Numbered from the stretch's first letter, positions 1-6,154 are shown. The stretch is 6,154 nt of DNA from Burkholderiales bacterium (GCA_014378085.1 JACMOJ010000153.1:1-6154), one strand, 5' to 3'. Notes: generated from the sequence alone by a model not told the origin. Made by a program: numbers and translations.

Positions 1-985
1 CCAGACGTGATACCTGCGTCCACGCGCCACCATGCTTCTGTGCTGTCGTATTGCCGCTGGCAGGATTTGGCACGGCCACACGAGCCTGACGAATGCTTGC
101 AGTGGTCCATGCGCCGATGACGTCGTCACTACCGCTCGTTAGACAGGTAGTGGGCACTTCAAGCGCAAGCGCGGTGACGTTCTTGTCTTTAAGCGAATCT
201 GGGTAGGCATTGTTTGCCCCGAGTGGATTCATGTTGAGCAGATCAAAAATCCTGCCCACGGCGATCACAAATGGATCTTTGCGCTGGCCGACGAACATCT
301 TGCCAGCGGTCGCGCAACCGGGAATATTGATGTTGTACAAATATTGATTTGCGTAGGCCGCGTAACCAGCGTCACTACCAAATGTTTTATTGCCGATATT
401 GTCCAGCGGTTTGATGAATGTGCTGCTCCCGCCCGCTGCATTGGTAATTGCACCAACGGTGCCCGAGCGGCGATCGCCCCTGACAATGTTTACGGTATAG
501 GTTTCAGAGACGTTGATCTTCGATGAATCCCCCGCGGCGACCGTACCAGCTTGTACCAACGGAATGGCGACAGACTTGCCACCGACGGTAAGCGCGGCAT
601 TGTTCAACGTATTTTTGAAACGAAATTGAAAAGTAATTTTTTCTTTAGCATCACCGACGTTATCCACGTGTATTTCGTAGAGTGCGTCCGGGTCAAGCGA
701 GAAAAAGTTTGGTCCGCCAGGCGGGTCTTGCAGTGGCAGGTAGTTGGCAAGCATGGTGACAAAACCGCTGCGGCCGGGTTCATAGCTGCGGAACATATAA
801 AAATCGGTCCCGTCAACTTTGGGCATGGAAGTGATGAGCGGCGCTTCTCGATGGCTTGATGCGAAAACGCCTGAACTCGATATACACAATGTTGCCGCTG
901 CGAGCGAGGCCGCAACTATGCTGACTGTCTTTCGGACCTTCGGGAACGCGTGCTGCGGAACTACGTAATGCTGATTAATGGACAT
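1..985 (-). CDS. Secreted DUF4331 (SHREAP-motif) family protein, 3' end cut by window edge
   Basis: An open frame runs leftward from ATG (983-985) to position 1 without a stop: 328 visible residues plus one base. The C-terminus is outside the window; family members as I recall them are longer (roughly 450-550 residues). The N-terminus has a basic stretch (K16, R18, K19), a hydrophobic core at about 20-36 and a Sec-type cleavage site after A42 (VFA). The mature chain therefore begins SSHREAP (43-49), the signature of the DUF4331 family. Further family-like stretches follow: VDGTDFYMF (57-65), SYEPGR, NYLPLQDPPGGPNFF and the ALYEIHVDNVGDAKE region. The start is supported by a good AGGAG ribosome site six bases upstream. 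The protein is probably periplasmic or secreted; its molecular function is unknown. It is divergent from the TPR-HupE/UreJ_2 operon. Family assignment is firm, role is not. Confidence 0.9.
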   Translation of the reverse strand, partial: MSINQHYVVPQHAFPKVRKTVSIVAASLAAATLCISSSGVFASSHREAPLITSMPKVDGTDFYMFRSYEPGRSGFVTMLANYLPLQDPPGGPNFFSLDPDALYEIHVDNVGDAKEKITFQFRFKNTLNNAALTVGGKSVAIPLVQAGTVAAGDSSKINVSETYTVNIVRGDRRSGTVGAITNAAGGSSTFIKPLDNIGNKTFGSDAGYAAYANQYLYNINIPGCATAGKMFVGQRKDPFVIAVGRIFDLLNMNPLGANNAYPDSLKDKNVTALALEVPTTCLTSGSDDVIGAWTTASIRQARVAVPNPASGNTTAQKHGGAWTQVSRL

Positions 986-991
986 TTTTAA

Positions 992-996
992 CTCCT
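992..996 (-). promoter_or_regulatory. Shine-Dalgarno site of the DUF4331 gene
   Basis: Read on the minus strand this is AGGAG, followed by six bases (TTAAAA) and the ATG at 985. It is the clearest ribosome-binding site in the window and fixes the start of the DUF4331 gene upstream of its signal peptide. Confidence 0.8.
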
Positions 997-1023
997 GTTG
1001 GTAATTGAACGATTAGCGAAAAG

Positions 1024-1110
1024 CAAATTTTCGAATACCCTCCCGGGGAACTATTTCTCCGTCGTTGCAATGTGGAGGGGGGCGCTAACAACAAGGGCAT
1101 TGAAAATTTG
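1024..1110. repeat. Nested inverted repeats in the DUF4331 upstream region
   Basis: The outer arms are CAAATTTTC (1024-1032) and its exact complement GAAAATTTG (1102-1110), nine base pairs. Nested inside are CCCTCC (1038-1043) and GGAGGG (1074-1079). In the minus-strand transcript these could form a long imperfect hairpin ending about 38 bases before the DUF4331 start codon; as DNA the outer arms could be paired half-sites for a regulator. A related perfect palindrome, CAAATTTG, occurs at 1370-1377 just inside the TPR gene. The arms are exact; the function is inferred. Confidence 0.4.
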
Positions 1111-1303
1111 TTTCGGTCTGTTGAGTTGACCTGTAACGCCGTTGTCCCGAGAAATTAATAATATTTCGCACCGAGTGGTCGTTCAGTGCGGTCTTTAACG
1201 GAACTTAAAGTTGTTTTTTGGTTACATCATTACTGCAATCGGTGGTGCGAGATACCGGTGCCGGTGCAGCGGCAGGTCGAGCTGTTTTTATCCTGAACGG
1301 CGG

Positions 1304-1318
1304 ACGCAAAGTTTGCGT
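1304..1318. promoter_or_regulatory. Perfect 15-bp palindrome upstream of the TPR operon, candidate operator
   Basis: ACGCAAA-G-TTTGCGT is an exact dyad with seven-base arms around one central base, lying 44 bases before the TPR start codon at 1363. The one-base centre makes it look more like a binding site for a dimeric regulator than an RNA hairpin, although a four-pair stem with a seven-base loop is possible. No regulator gene is visible in the window, so the partner is unknown. Confidence 0.35.
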
Positions 1319-1362
1319 TTCTGTCAGATCCCCGAGCTGCGGTTGCGGCTTAGACGAAAAAT

Positions 1363-2559
1363 ATGCATGCAAATTTGGTGACAGGCCTCAGATTGATTCT
1401 CCTGCTGTCGTTCTTAGGCGTCCGAGCAGTCGGGACCACCTACGCGGCCGCCTATATCCCGCAGGATGGACGTCAGGTGCTGGAAAGGCTACCGGCTAAA
1501 AATGACCCGGCACAAAAGCAGCTGCGCGAATTGCGCGCTCAGCTGCAAAGCGAACCCAACAATCTATCCATTGCGGTCGATCTGTCGAAACGTTACATCA
1601 CCATGTCGCGAACAGAAGCCGATCCGCGCTATCTCGGCTATGCGCAAGCCGCTTTGAAGCAGTGGTGGGCGCAACCAAACCCGCCGCCCGAATTAAGGCT
1701 GGTGCGCGCGACGATCTTGCAAAGCACCCACCGGTTTTCCGAAGCTTTGGCTGATCTAGATGCGGTTCTGAAATTGAACGACCGCAACGCTCAGGCATGG
1801 CTAACGCGCGCCACCATTCTGCAAGTTCAGGGCGAATATCAGAAGGCCACGCAGAGCTGCGAGCGGCTCTATCGAATGACATCCGATTTGATCGTGACTA
1901 CCTGCTTGGCAAACGTCGCCAACCTCAACGGCGACGCACGGCGCAGCTATCAGTCGCTTCAAGCTGCCTTGACCAGCGACCAAGACGCGCCGCTGCTGAT
2001 ACAAGTCTGGGTGTTGACGCTGCTCGGTGAAATGGCAGATCGGCAGGGTTTATCTGCTGAGACAGAGTCCTACTTTCGTCGCGCGTTTGCAATTGATCGC
2101 ACCGACAGCTATCTGCTAGGGGCATGGTCGGATCATTTACTTGACCTGGGAAAATACGACGACGTAATTGCGTTGCTTAAGACCCATACCAAAGTCGACG
2201 GCTTGTTACTGCGCTATGCTATCGCTCTCGACCGTCGACAGTCCGCTAACGCGCCCGAGATGATTAAGCTGCTTCGAGATCGGTTTGCCGCGGCAATGCT
2301 GAGAGGGGACACGGTCCATCAGCGTGAGCAGTCAAGGTTTGAATTGCAGTTGATGCGCAATCCGCAGCGTGCGCTGCAGTTGGCGCAGCTGAATTGGCAG
2401 ATCCAACGTGAACCAGCAGATGCGCAGGTGCTATTGGAGGCCGCTGCGGCAGCGCGTGACCCTGCTGCAGCACGACCGGTACTTGATTGGATGAAGAGCA
2501 CCAAGCTAGAAGATGCGGTGCTCGCACCCCTCAAGAATCAGCTGGGCGGCAACACGTAA
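1363..2559 (+). CDS. Exported tetratricopeptide-repeat protein, first gene of the HupE/UreJ_2 operon
   Basis: 398 residues. ATG at 1363 is the first possible start because an in-frame TAG lies at 1351-1353; no good ribosome site precedes it, and TTG 1375 or GTG 1378 are less likely alternatives. A hydrophobic N-terminus (about 9-20, flanked by R10 and R21) and TYAAA (26-30) suggest a signal peptide cleaved near residue 28-30, so the mature protein would start near YIPQDG and be periplasmic. Conserved-looking blocks are VLERLP (39-44), DPRYLGYAQAAL (87-98) and a WW pair (101-102). TPR-like helical hairpins follow at about 108-141 (RATILQ, then FSEALADLDAVL) and 142-175 (AQAWLTRATILQVQGEY), with further degenerate helical repeats to about 270. 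C166 and C181 could form a disulfide. TPRs usually bind protein partners; the likely partner is the HupE/UreJ_2 protein encoded by the overlapping next gene. Specific function unknown. Confidence 0.88.
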   Translation: MHANLVTGLRLILLLSFLGVRAVGTTYAAAYIPQDGRQVLERLPAKNDPAQKQLRELRAQLQSEPNNLSIAVDLSKRYITMSRTEADPRYLGYAQAALKQWWAQPNPPPELRLVRATILQSTHRFSEALADLDAVLKLNDRNAQAWLTRATILQVQGEYQKATQSCERLYRMTSDLIVTTCLANVANLNGDARRSYQSLQAALTSDQDAPLLIQVWVLTLLGEMADRQGLSAETESYFRRAFAIDRTDSYLLGAWSDHLLDLGKYDDVIALLKTHTKVDGLLLRYAIALDRRQSANAPEMIKLLRDRFAAAMLRGDTVHQREQSRFELQLMRNPQRALQLAQLNWQIQREPADAQVLLEAAAAARDPAAARPVLDWMKSTKLEDAVLAPLKNQLGGNT

Positions 2560-2561
2560 TG
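2557..2561 (+). promoter_or_regulatory. TAATG stop/start overlap coupling the TPR and HupE/UreJ_2 genes
   Basis: The TPR gene ends with TAA at 2557-2559 and the next gene begins with ATG at 2559-2561, sharing one base. The only purine-rich stretch upstream is GGGCGG at 2544-2549, a weak ribosome site, so reinitiation by ribosomes finishing the TPR gene is the likely mode of translation. Confidence 0.7.
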
Positions 2562-3689
2562 AAAGGCGTCTTAAGCGCGCTGTGTCTAGTGGCCGCCTGC
2601 TGGGGCAACGCCGCCGATGCCCACAAAGCGAGCGACAGTTATTTGTCCCTGAAGGTGCAAGAAACCGTCATCGACGGTCGATGGGATATTGCGTTGCGTG
2701 ACTTGGATTTTGCGATTGGCCTCGATGCTGATGGCAATGGCGAATTGACCTGGGACGAGGTACGGATTAAGCATGACGAAATTAGCGCTTACGCAATGTC
2801 TCGCTTGCGCTTGTCTGGAAATGGTGGGGCCTGCGCGCTCACTGTTGGTGAGCACCTCATCGATGCACACACCGACGGCGCTTATGCGGTGTTGCGTTTT
2901 CGCGCTATTTGCTCGGGACCGGTTGAGCAACTAACCGTGGAATACCGATTGCTGTTTGATCTTGATTCTCAGCATCGTGGATTGTTCAAGCTCGAGCGCG
3001 AGACGATCACGTCTTCGGCGATTTTTGGTCCAGAGAACAGCGTCCAATCTTTTAGTGCGGCGCGGCCTGAGCAATTCGGCCGGTGGCTGGACTTCATCCG
3101 ATCGGGCATATGGCATATCTGGATTGGCTTCGACCATATTTTGTTCCTGCTGTCATTATTAATTCCTGCGGTGTTGGTTCGCTCAGGCCGCAAATGGGTT
3201 CCGGCCACGGGGTTTAAAGTTGCGCTGGTGGATGTCCTGAAAATCGTGACTGCATTCACGCTTGCACACTCGATCACGTTCACGCTCGCGGCCCTGCAAG
3301 TCGTGTCGCTGCCCTCCCGCTGGGTGGAGTCGGCCATTGCGGCGTCGGTTGTCCTTGCGGCATTGAACAATGTAATGCCCGTCCCCATTCGCCGCCGCTG
3401 GGTTGCGGCGCTTGTCTTCGGACTCATCCACGGCTTCGGATTCGCCAGCGTGCTTTCCGACTTGGGGCTTCAAGATGGGGCGCTCGTTATCGGCATGATT
3501 GGCTTTAACGTTGGCGTAGAGCTGGGTCAGCTCGCCATTGTCGCCATATTCCTTCCCGTCGCGTTCGCGCTACGCGGCAGCTGGTTTTATCGGCGCGGCG
3601 TAATGATCGGCGGCTCTGGATTGATCGCAGTCATTGCATCGCTGTGGTTCGCAGAACGTGCGTTTAACCTCAGCCCAATTCTTCGCTAG
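2559..3689 (+). CDS. HupE/UreJ_2-family polytopic membrane protein with periplasmic EF-hand-like domain
   Basis: 376 residues from ATG 2559, chosen over an in-frame ATG at 2487 because it opens directly onto a signal peptide (residues 1-21, ending ADA before HKASDSYL) and overlaps the TPR stop by one base (TAATG). Residues 22 to about 175 form a periplasmic domain. It includes DADGNGELTWDE (56-67), a textbook 12-residue EF-hand loop with D56, D58, N60 and E67 as ligands, and Cys92 and Cys118, a possible disulfide. About six membrane segments follow, near 180-207, 220-248, 256-274, 281-299, 308-338 and 347-366. Conserved polar residues sit in or near them: H186 and the GFDH motif (190-193), H237, H291 in GLIHGFGFA, and N317/E321/Q324 in FNVGVELGQ. 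This matches HupE/UreJ_2, a family named after HupE/UreJ nickel permeases; the substrate is unproven and no hydrogenase or urease gene is in the window. The A/G-poor upstream sequence suggests translation coupled to the TPR gene. Confidence 0.9.
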   Translation: MKGVLSALCLVAACWGNAADAHKASDSYLSLKVQETVIDGRWDIALRDLDFAIGLDADGNGELTWDEVRIKHDEISAYAMSRLRLSGNGGACALTVGEHLIDAHTDGAYAVLRFRAICSGPVEQLTVEYRLLFDLDSQHRGLFKLERETITSSAIFGPENSVQSFSAARPEQFGRWLDFIRSGIWHIWIGFDHILFLLSLLIPAVLVRSGRKWVPATGFKVALVDVLKIVTAFTLAHSITFTLAALQVVSLPSRWVESAIAASVVLAALNNVMPVPIRRRWVAALVFGLIHGFGFASVLSDLGLQDGALVIGMIGFNVGVELGQLAIVAIFLPVAFALRGSWFYRRGVMIGGSGLIAVIASLWFAERAFNLSPILR

Positions 3690-3942
3690 TCAAATGCGTT
3701 GGGCCAAGTCGGTTCTTAACGGGCCACCTTATAAGATTCCGTATCTTGGCGTTTGGTCGGTCGCGGTGGCAGATGCCACGTCGTTAACTGATTTCGGTGC
3801 TCAAAGCGACGCAGTGTATTTACGCCTACGATTGTCCAAAAATAGCCCCCGCCAGTCGTACACCTGGCGAGGGATTTTTTTCAGCTTAAAGGCGTTTAAG
3901 GTATTTCGGCGGCACCTCTGCGTGCGCCTGCTGAATTGCGGA
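3690..3942. other. Convergent intergenic region with several short inverted repeats
   Basis: This 253-base gap separates the ends of the HupE/UreJ_2 gene and the TonB receptor gene. I see no gene in it; the open frame that crosses it (3634-4005) only overlaps the tails of the two real genes. Besides the terminator it holds GTGGCA-GA-TGCCAC (3766-3779), which can fold as a five-pair hairpin with a four-base loop; CTTAAA-GGCG-TTTAAG (3885-3900); and a weak AAGAT/ATCTT pair (3733-3747). None of these three is followed by a T-run on the plus strand. Confidence 0.5.
3838..3881. terminator. Bidirectional rho-independent terminator shared by both convergent transcripts
   Basis: The stem arms are CCCCCGCCAG (3846-3855) and CTGGCGAGGG (3864-3873), ten pairs with a single C-A mismatch, around an eight-base loop. 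On the plus strand the stem is followed by A and seven Ts (3875-3881), ending the TPR-HupE/UreJ_2 transcript. On the minus strand it is followed by a shorter T-run (complement of the As at 3838-3842), which would end the TonB receptor transcript about 70 bases past its stop codon. The C-A mismatch becomes G-T on the minus strand RNA, so the stem is fully paired with a wobble in that direction. Confidence 0.85.
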
Positions 3943-6154
3943 CTACTTAAACGAATAAGTCAGCGAAGCGTAGTACGAACGGCCGCGCGGGTCGCCATAG
4001 CTTGAATCCCATGTGGTCTGGAAGTAGCGCGCTTGGTTGGTGAACGGTGGCGCGGTGTTCAGTACGTTAAGCACACCACCACGCAGACGCAAGTTTTGGG
4101 AGAACCGGTAACTACCGCTCACATCCCACAAAGAGTAGGCATCCACGTCACGATCGTTCCACTCTGGTGCCGCCAGACCAGGGACGTTTTGGTCGCGGTA
4201 GCTCGACAGATAGGTGTTGGTCAACGTCAGGCCGATCGGACCGCGGTCCCAATCGAGGTTCAGCTTATGACGCCAGCGCTGCACGGCCTTATCGTCGCGA
4301 AAGCGGCCCAGACCATCCACCAGCGGCGAGCGCGGATCAGTCGCGAACTGGTATTCGGTGACAACCGTGCCGATCAGGCTAGCGCCGAGACGACCGTATG
4401 CCCCCCTATCGCCGCGCCAACGCAATGCCACGTCGAAGCCGGAAGTGTTGAGCTTGCCGCGGTTTTCCTTCTTCACCGTGATGACGTTGACAAAGCCACC
4501 AGAATCGCGGCTCACGATGGCCGGGTTGTTGTAATAAATTGGATTGCTGAAAATAGTCTCTTCACCGATTTCAGAAATGATGTCGGTCTTGCGAATCGAC
4601 CAGTAGTCCACGCTGCCGTTCCAGTTGCGCGAAGGCTCGTAAACCACACCCAAGCTGAACTGTTTGGATTTCTCCGGTTGCAGGTCCGGGTTAGAGAAAC
4701 GGTCGATGTTTAACTGGCCCACATCGCCTGACACCGGGTCCCGCACGAAGCTGGCGGTGATGCCGGCGCGCAACGGGCGGAACAGTTCCGAGATCGACGG
4801 CGCGCGGAAACCCGTGCCGTACGAGGCGCGTAGCATTGTTGCATTGTCGGGACGGAAGCTAATGCCGAGCTTCGGGTTGGTGGTGGTCAGTTTCTGTGTG
4901 GTGCGGTTGAGCTTCGCGTCGTACACACCGTCGTAGCGATCCTGACGGACTGCCAACTGGACTTCCCACTGCTTAGTGAACGGGGCCACGATTTCGGCGT
5001 AGGCACCCTTTACATTGCGGGTGTTGGCGGTGTCGGCCAGTAGCGCGGGTGCCGAGCTCAGTGTCGAACGGTCGCCCACAATGTCGTTGTCCTTCAGTGC
5101 TTGGGTGGAGCGAAATTCAGTTTCCTCGCGGCGCGCCTCGGCACCCAGTGCCAGCACCACCTCGCCGCCGTCCAGCCGGGTCAATGTGCGAGACATCTTG
5201 CCGTCGATGATGGTCGTCGTACCTTTGGACATTCGTGCCGCACCGCTGATTTGGATTGAGTCCATGAACGCTCTGCCCGCCGCTGTCGGCAGCACGAACG
5301 GGTTATAGGCACCACTGGCGATACCTGCGCGCATGCGGGTGTTCGAAACCCAGCCGGTGAGATTCTCGTCGGTGGCTTCGTTCACGCTGCGGTTGATGGC
5401 CGTGTTGTAGTCCCAATCACTAAATGTGCCGACGGCGCCCAGCACCAGACGATTGGCTTCACTCTCGACGCGGCTGGTGCGCAGGCCGGCGTCCACGAGG
5501 CGGAAGCGGAAGGCGACCGGTGTGGTGATGCCAGTAACTGCCTGCAACGATGCCGGTAGCGTGATGCCCGCGCTGGTAGCGATGTTGCCAGACGTGGCCG
5601 GTGACGCGGCGTAGTCGGTTTGGGTCTTGCTCAACAGCAGCTCGGCAAACAACTGGTGGTTGTTGCTCAATTGGAACGTGGCGCGTCCGATGAAATTGGC
5701 CTTTTCCGACTCTGGATAGATCTCGGTGTTGCCCATGTAGTTGTAGCTGCAACCTTCACGGCCGCCAAGCCCTGAAGGGACAACCGAATTTGGGTTTTCA
5801 CCGCCGGTACACGATGGTTTTGCGAAGTTTACGCGGCGTGCCGTGGTGCTCACCCCGCCTGGGTTCCAGGTTCCATCAGCGTTGGTGCCGCGCAACGCGG
5901 TGGTCGGGTTGGCGCGCACAAAGTTGTTTAGCGTAATGAGCTGGGCCGCCGTGAGATCGACGTTGGCCGGGAACGAGTTGCTCGACAGCTGCGGCCCGAG
6001 ACGGCCTGGCAAATCGTATTCACGGATAAACGCACGCTGATTGGAGCGCAACGAATTGAGCTTCTGCAGATCCAACGCACCAAACACGTTAAACCCATCT
6101 TTGTTCAGCTCACCATACCCGGCTGAGGCACTCACGGTGGTCTTGCCCGCGCCA
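3943..6154 (-). CDS. TonB-dependent outer-membrane receptor, N-terminal part beyond window edge
   Basis: 736 visible residues, read leftward from the right edge to TAG at 3943-3945. The frame stays open to position 6154, so a GTG at 6135 is not the real start. The signal peptide, TonB box and most or all of the plug domain are missing; the full family length is usually about 900 residues. The visible part begins at the junction to the beta-barrel (SASAGYGELNKDGFNVF). It has a probable extracellular loop bounded by Cys115 and Cys135, many alternating barrel strands, the GTGFRAPSISELF block (about 443-455), the conserved LQPEKS stretch, the NWNGSVDYWSI strand and a C-terminal strand ending YASLTYSFK. 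Such receptors import siderophores, cobalamin, sugars, peptides or metals across the outer membrane using TonB-ExbBD energy; the substrate cannot be read from this barrel. The last residue is Lys after the usual Phe. The gene is convergent with the TPR-HupE/UreJ_2 operon and not cotranscribed with it. Confidence 0.93.
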   Translation of the reverse strand, partial: GAGKTTVSASAGYGELNKDGFNVFGALDLQKLNSLRSNQRAFIREYDLPGRLGPQLSSNSFPANVDLTAAQLITLNNFVRANPTTALRGTNADGTWNPGGVSTTARRVNFAKPSCTGGENPNSVVPSGLGGREGCSYNYMGNTEIYPESEKANFIGRATFQLSNNHQLFAELLLSKTQTDYAASPATSGNIATSAGITLPASLQAVTGITTPVAFRFRLVDAGLRTSRVESEANRLVLGAVGTFSDWDYNTAINRSVNEATDENLTGWVSNTRMRAGIASGAYNPFVLPTAAGRAFMDSIQISGAARMSKGTTTIIDGKMSRTLTRLDGGEVVLALGAEARREETEFRSTQALKDNDIVGDRSTLSSAPALLADTANTRNVKGAYAEIVAPFTKQWEVQLAVRQDRYDGVYDAKLNRTTQKLTTTNPKLGISFRPDNATMLRASYGTGFRAPSISELFRPLRAGITASFVRDPVSGDVGQLNIDRFSNPDLQPEKSKQFSLGVVYEPSRNWNGSVDYWSIRKTDIISEIGEETIFSNPIYYNNPAIVSRDSGGFVNVITVKKENRGKLNTSGFDVALRWRGDRGAYGRLGASLIGTVVTEYQFATDPRSPLVDGLGRFRDDKAVQRWRHKLNLDWDRGPIGLTLTNTYLSSYRDQNVPGLAAPEWNDRDVDAYSLWDVSGSYRFSQNLRLRGGVLNVLNTAPPFTNQARYFQTTWDSSYGDPRGRSYYASLTYSFK

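Larger units (their letters stand above)
986..1362. promoter_or_regulatory. Divergent intergenic control region between the DUF4331 gene and the TPR operon
   Basis: These 377 bases contain no convincing gene; the short open frame beginning at 1218 has no recognisable product and runs into the TPR gene in another frame. The region must hold the promoters for both divergent transcripts. I could not find a pair of good sigma-70 boxes. The best single element is the A/T-rich stretch at 1152-1166, which on the minus strand gives TATTAT (1163 down to 1158), five of six matches to the -10 consensus, with only a poor -35 (CTGAAC) 17 bases upstream. If used, it would give the DUF4331 mRNA a leader of roughly 165 bases that includes the nested inverted repeats at 1024-1110. 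The TPR side carries a perfect palindrome at 1304-1318. Confidence 0.5.

Noticed and set aside
344..915. Several 60-103 residue open frames on both strands in the first kilobase
   Set aside because: All overlap the DUF4331 reading frame, which is continuous from 985 to the edge and carries a signal peptide and the SHREAP motif.
1126..1164. TTGACC (1126-1131) with the A/T-rich stretch to its right as a sigma-70 promoter for the TPR operon
   Set aside because: The distance from TTGACC to any acceptable -10 hexamer in the A/T-rich stretch is about 24 bases or more, too long for a normal promoter.
1218..1499. 93-residue plus-strand open frame upstream of and overlapping the TPR gene
   Set aside because: It overlaps the TPR gene in another frame for more than 130 bases, has no recognisable domain and no good ribosome site.
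2487..2558. Longer start (ATG 2487) for the HupE/UreJ_2 gene, adding 24 residues
   Set aside because: The extra residues overlap the TPR coding end, are polar and would bury the clear signal peptide that starts at ATG 2559; the TAATG junction favours 2559.
2969..3427. 152-residue minus-strand open frame opposite the HupE/UreJ_2 gene
   Set aside because: Antisense to a clear membrane-protein gene; no conserved features or upstream ribosome site.
4033..4713. 226-residue plus-strand open frame opposite the TonB receptor
   Set aside because: It is an antisense shadow of a well-supported barrel coding sequence, with no recognisable domain or ribosome site.
6133..6154. GTG at 6135 as the start of the TonB receptor gene, and GAGKTT just before it as a P-loop
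   Set aside because: The frame is open to the window edge and the sequence is already at the plug/barrel junction, so the gene continues outside. GAGKTT in a beta-barrel protein is not a nucleotide-binding loop; the rest of a Walker fold is absent.

Overview
The window looks like a chromosomal segment of a Gram-negative proteobacterium, most likely beta- or gamma- (an Oxalobacteraceae/Burkholderiales-like or Steroidobacter/Xanthomonad-like lineage). The basis is a large TonB-dependent outer-membrane receptor, several Sec-type signal peptides, moderate-to-high G+C, and protein families (SHREAP/DUF4331, a periplasmic TPR protein, HupE/UreJ_2) that I associate with such bacteria. The genus-level guess is weak. 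No mobile element, tRNA, rRNA or CRISPR array is visible.

Layout: (1) Positions 1-985, minus strand: the N-terminal 328 residues of a secreted DUF4331 ('SHREAP') protein whose C-terminus lies beyond the left edge. (2) Positions 986-1362: a 377-bp divergent intergenic region containing nested inverted repeats on the DUF4331 side and a perfect 15-bp palindrome on the other side. (3) Positions 1363-3689, plus strand: a two-gene operon with a TAATG stop/start overlap, encoding an exported TPR protein and a HupE/UreJ_2-type membrane protein with a periplasmic domain that carries a canonical EF-hand-like loop. (4) Positions 3690-3942: a convergent intergenic region with a strong, apparently bidirectional, intrinsic terminator and three other short inverted repeats. 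(5) Positions 3943-6154, minus strand: the C-terminal 736 residues (mostly beta-barrel) of a TonB-dependent receptor whose signal peptide, TonB box and most or all of the plug lie beyond the right edge.

How they may work together (inference): the DUF4331 protein, the TPR protein and the HupE/UreJ_2 protein all appear exported to or embedded in the envelope, and they share one divergent control region. This suggests an envelope module in which a soluble secreted protein, a periplasmic TPR scaffold and a polytopic inner-membrane protein act together, possibly in metal ion handling. None of the three has a biochemically settled role that I can read from the sequence. The TonB receptor is convergent and separated by a terminator, so a functional link to the module is only possible, not shown.
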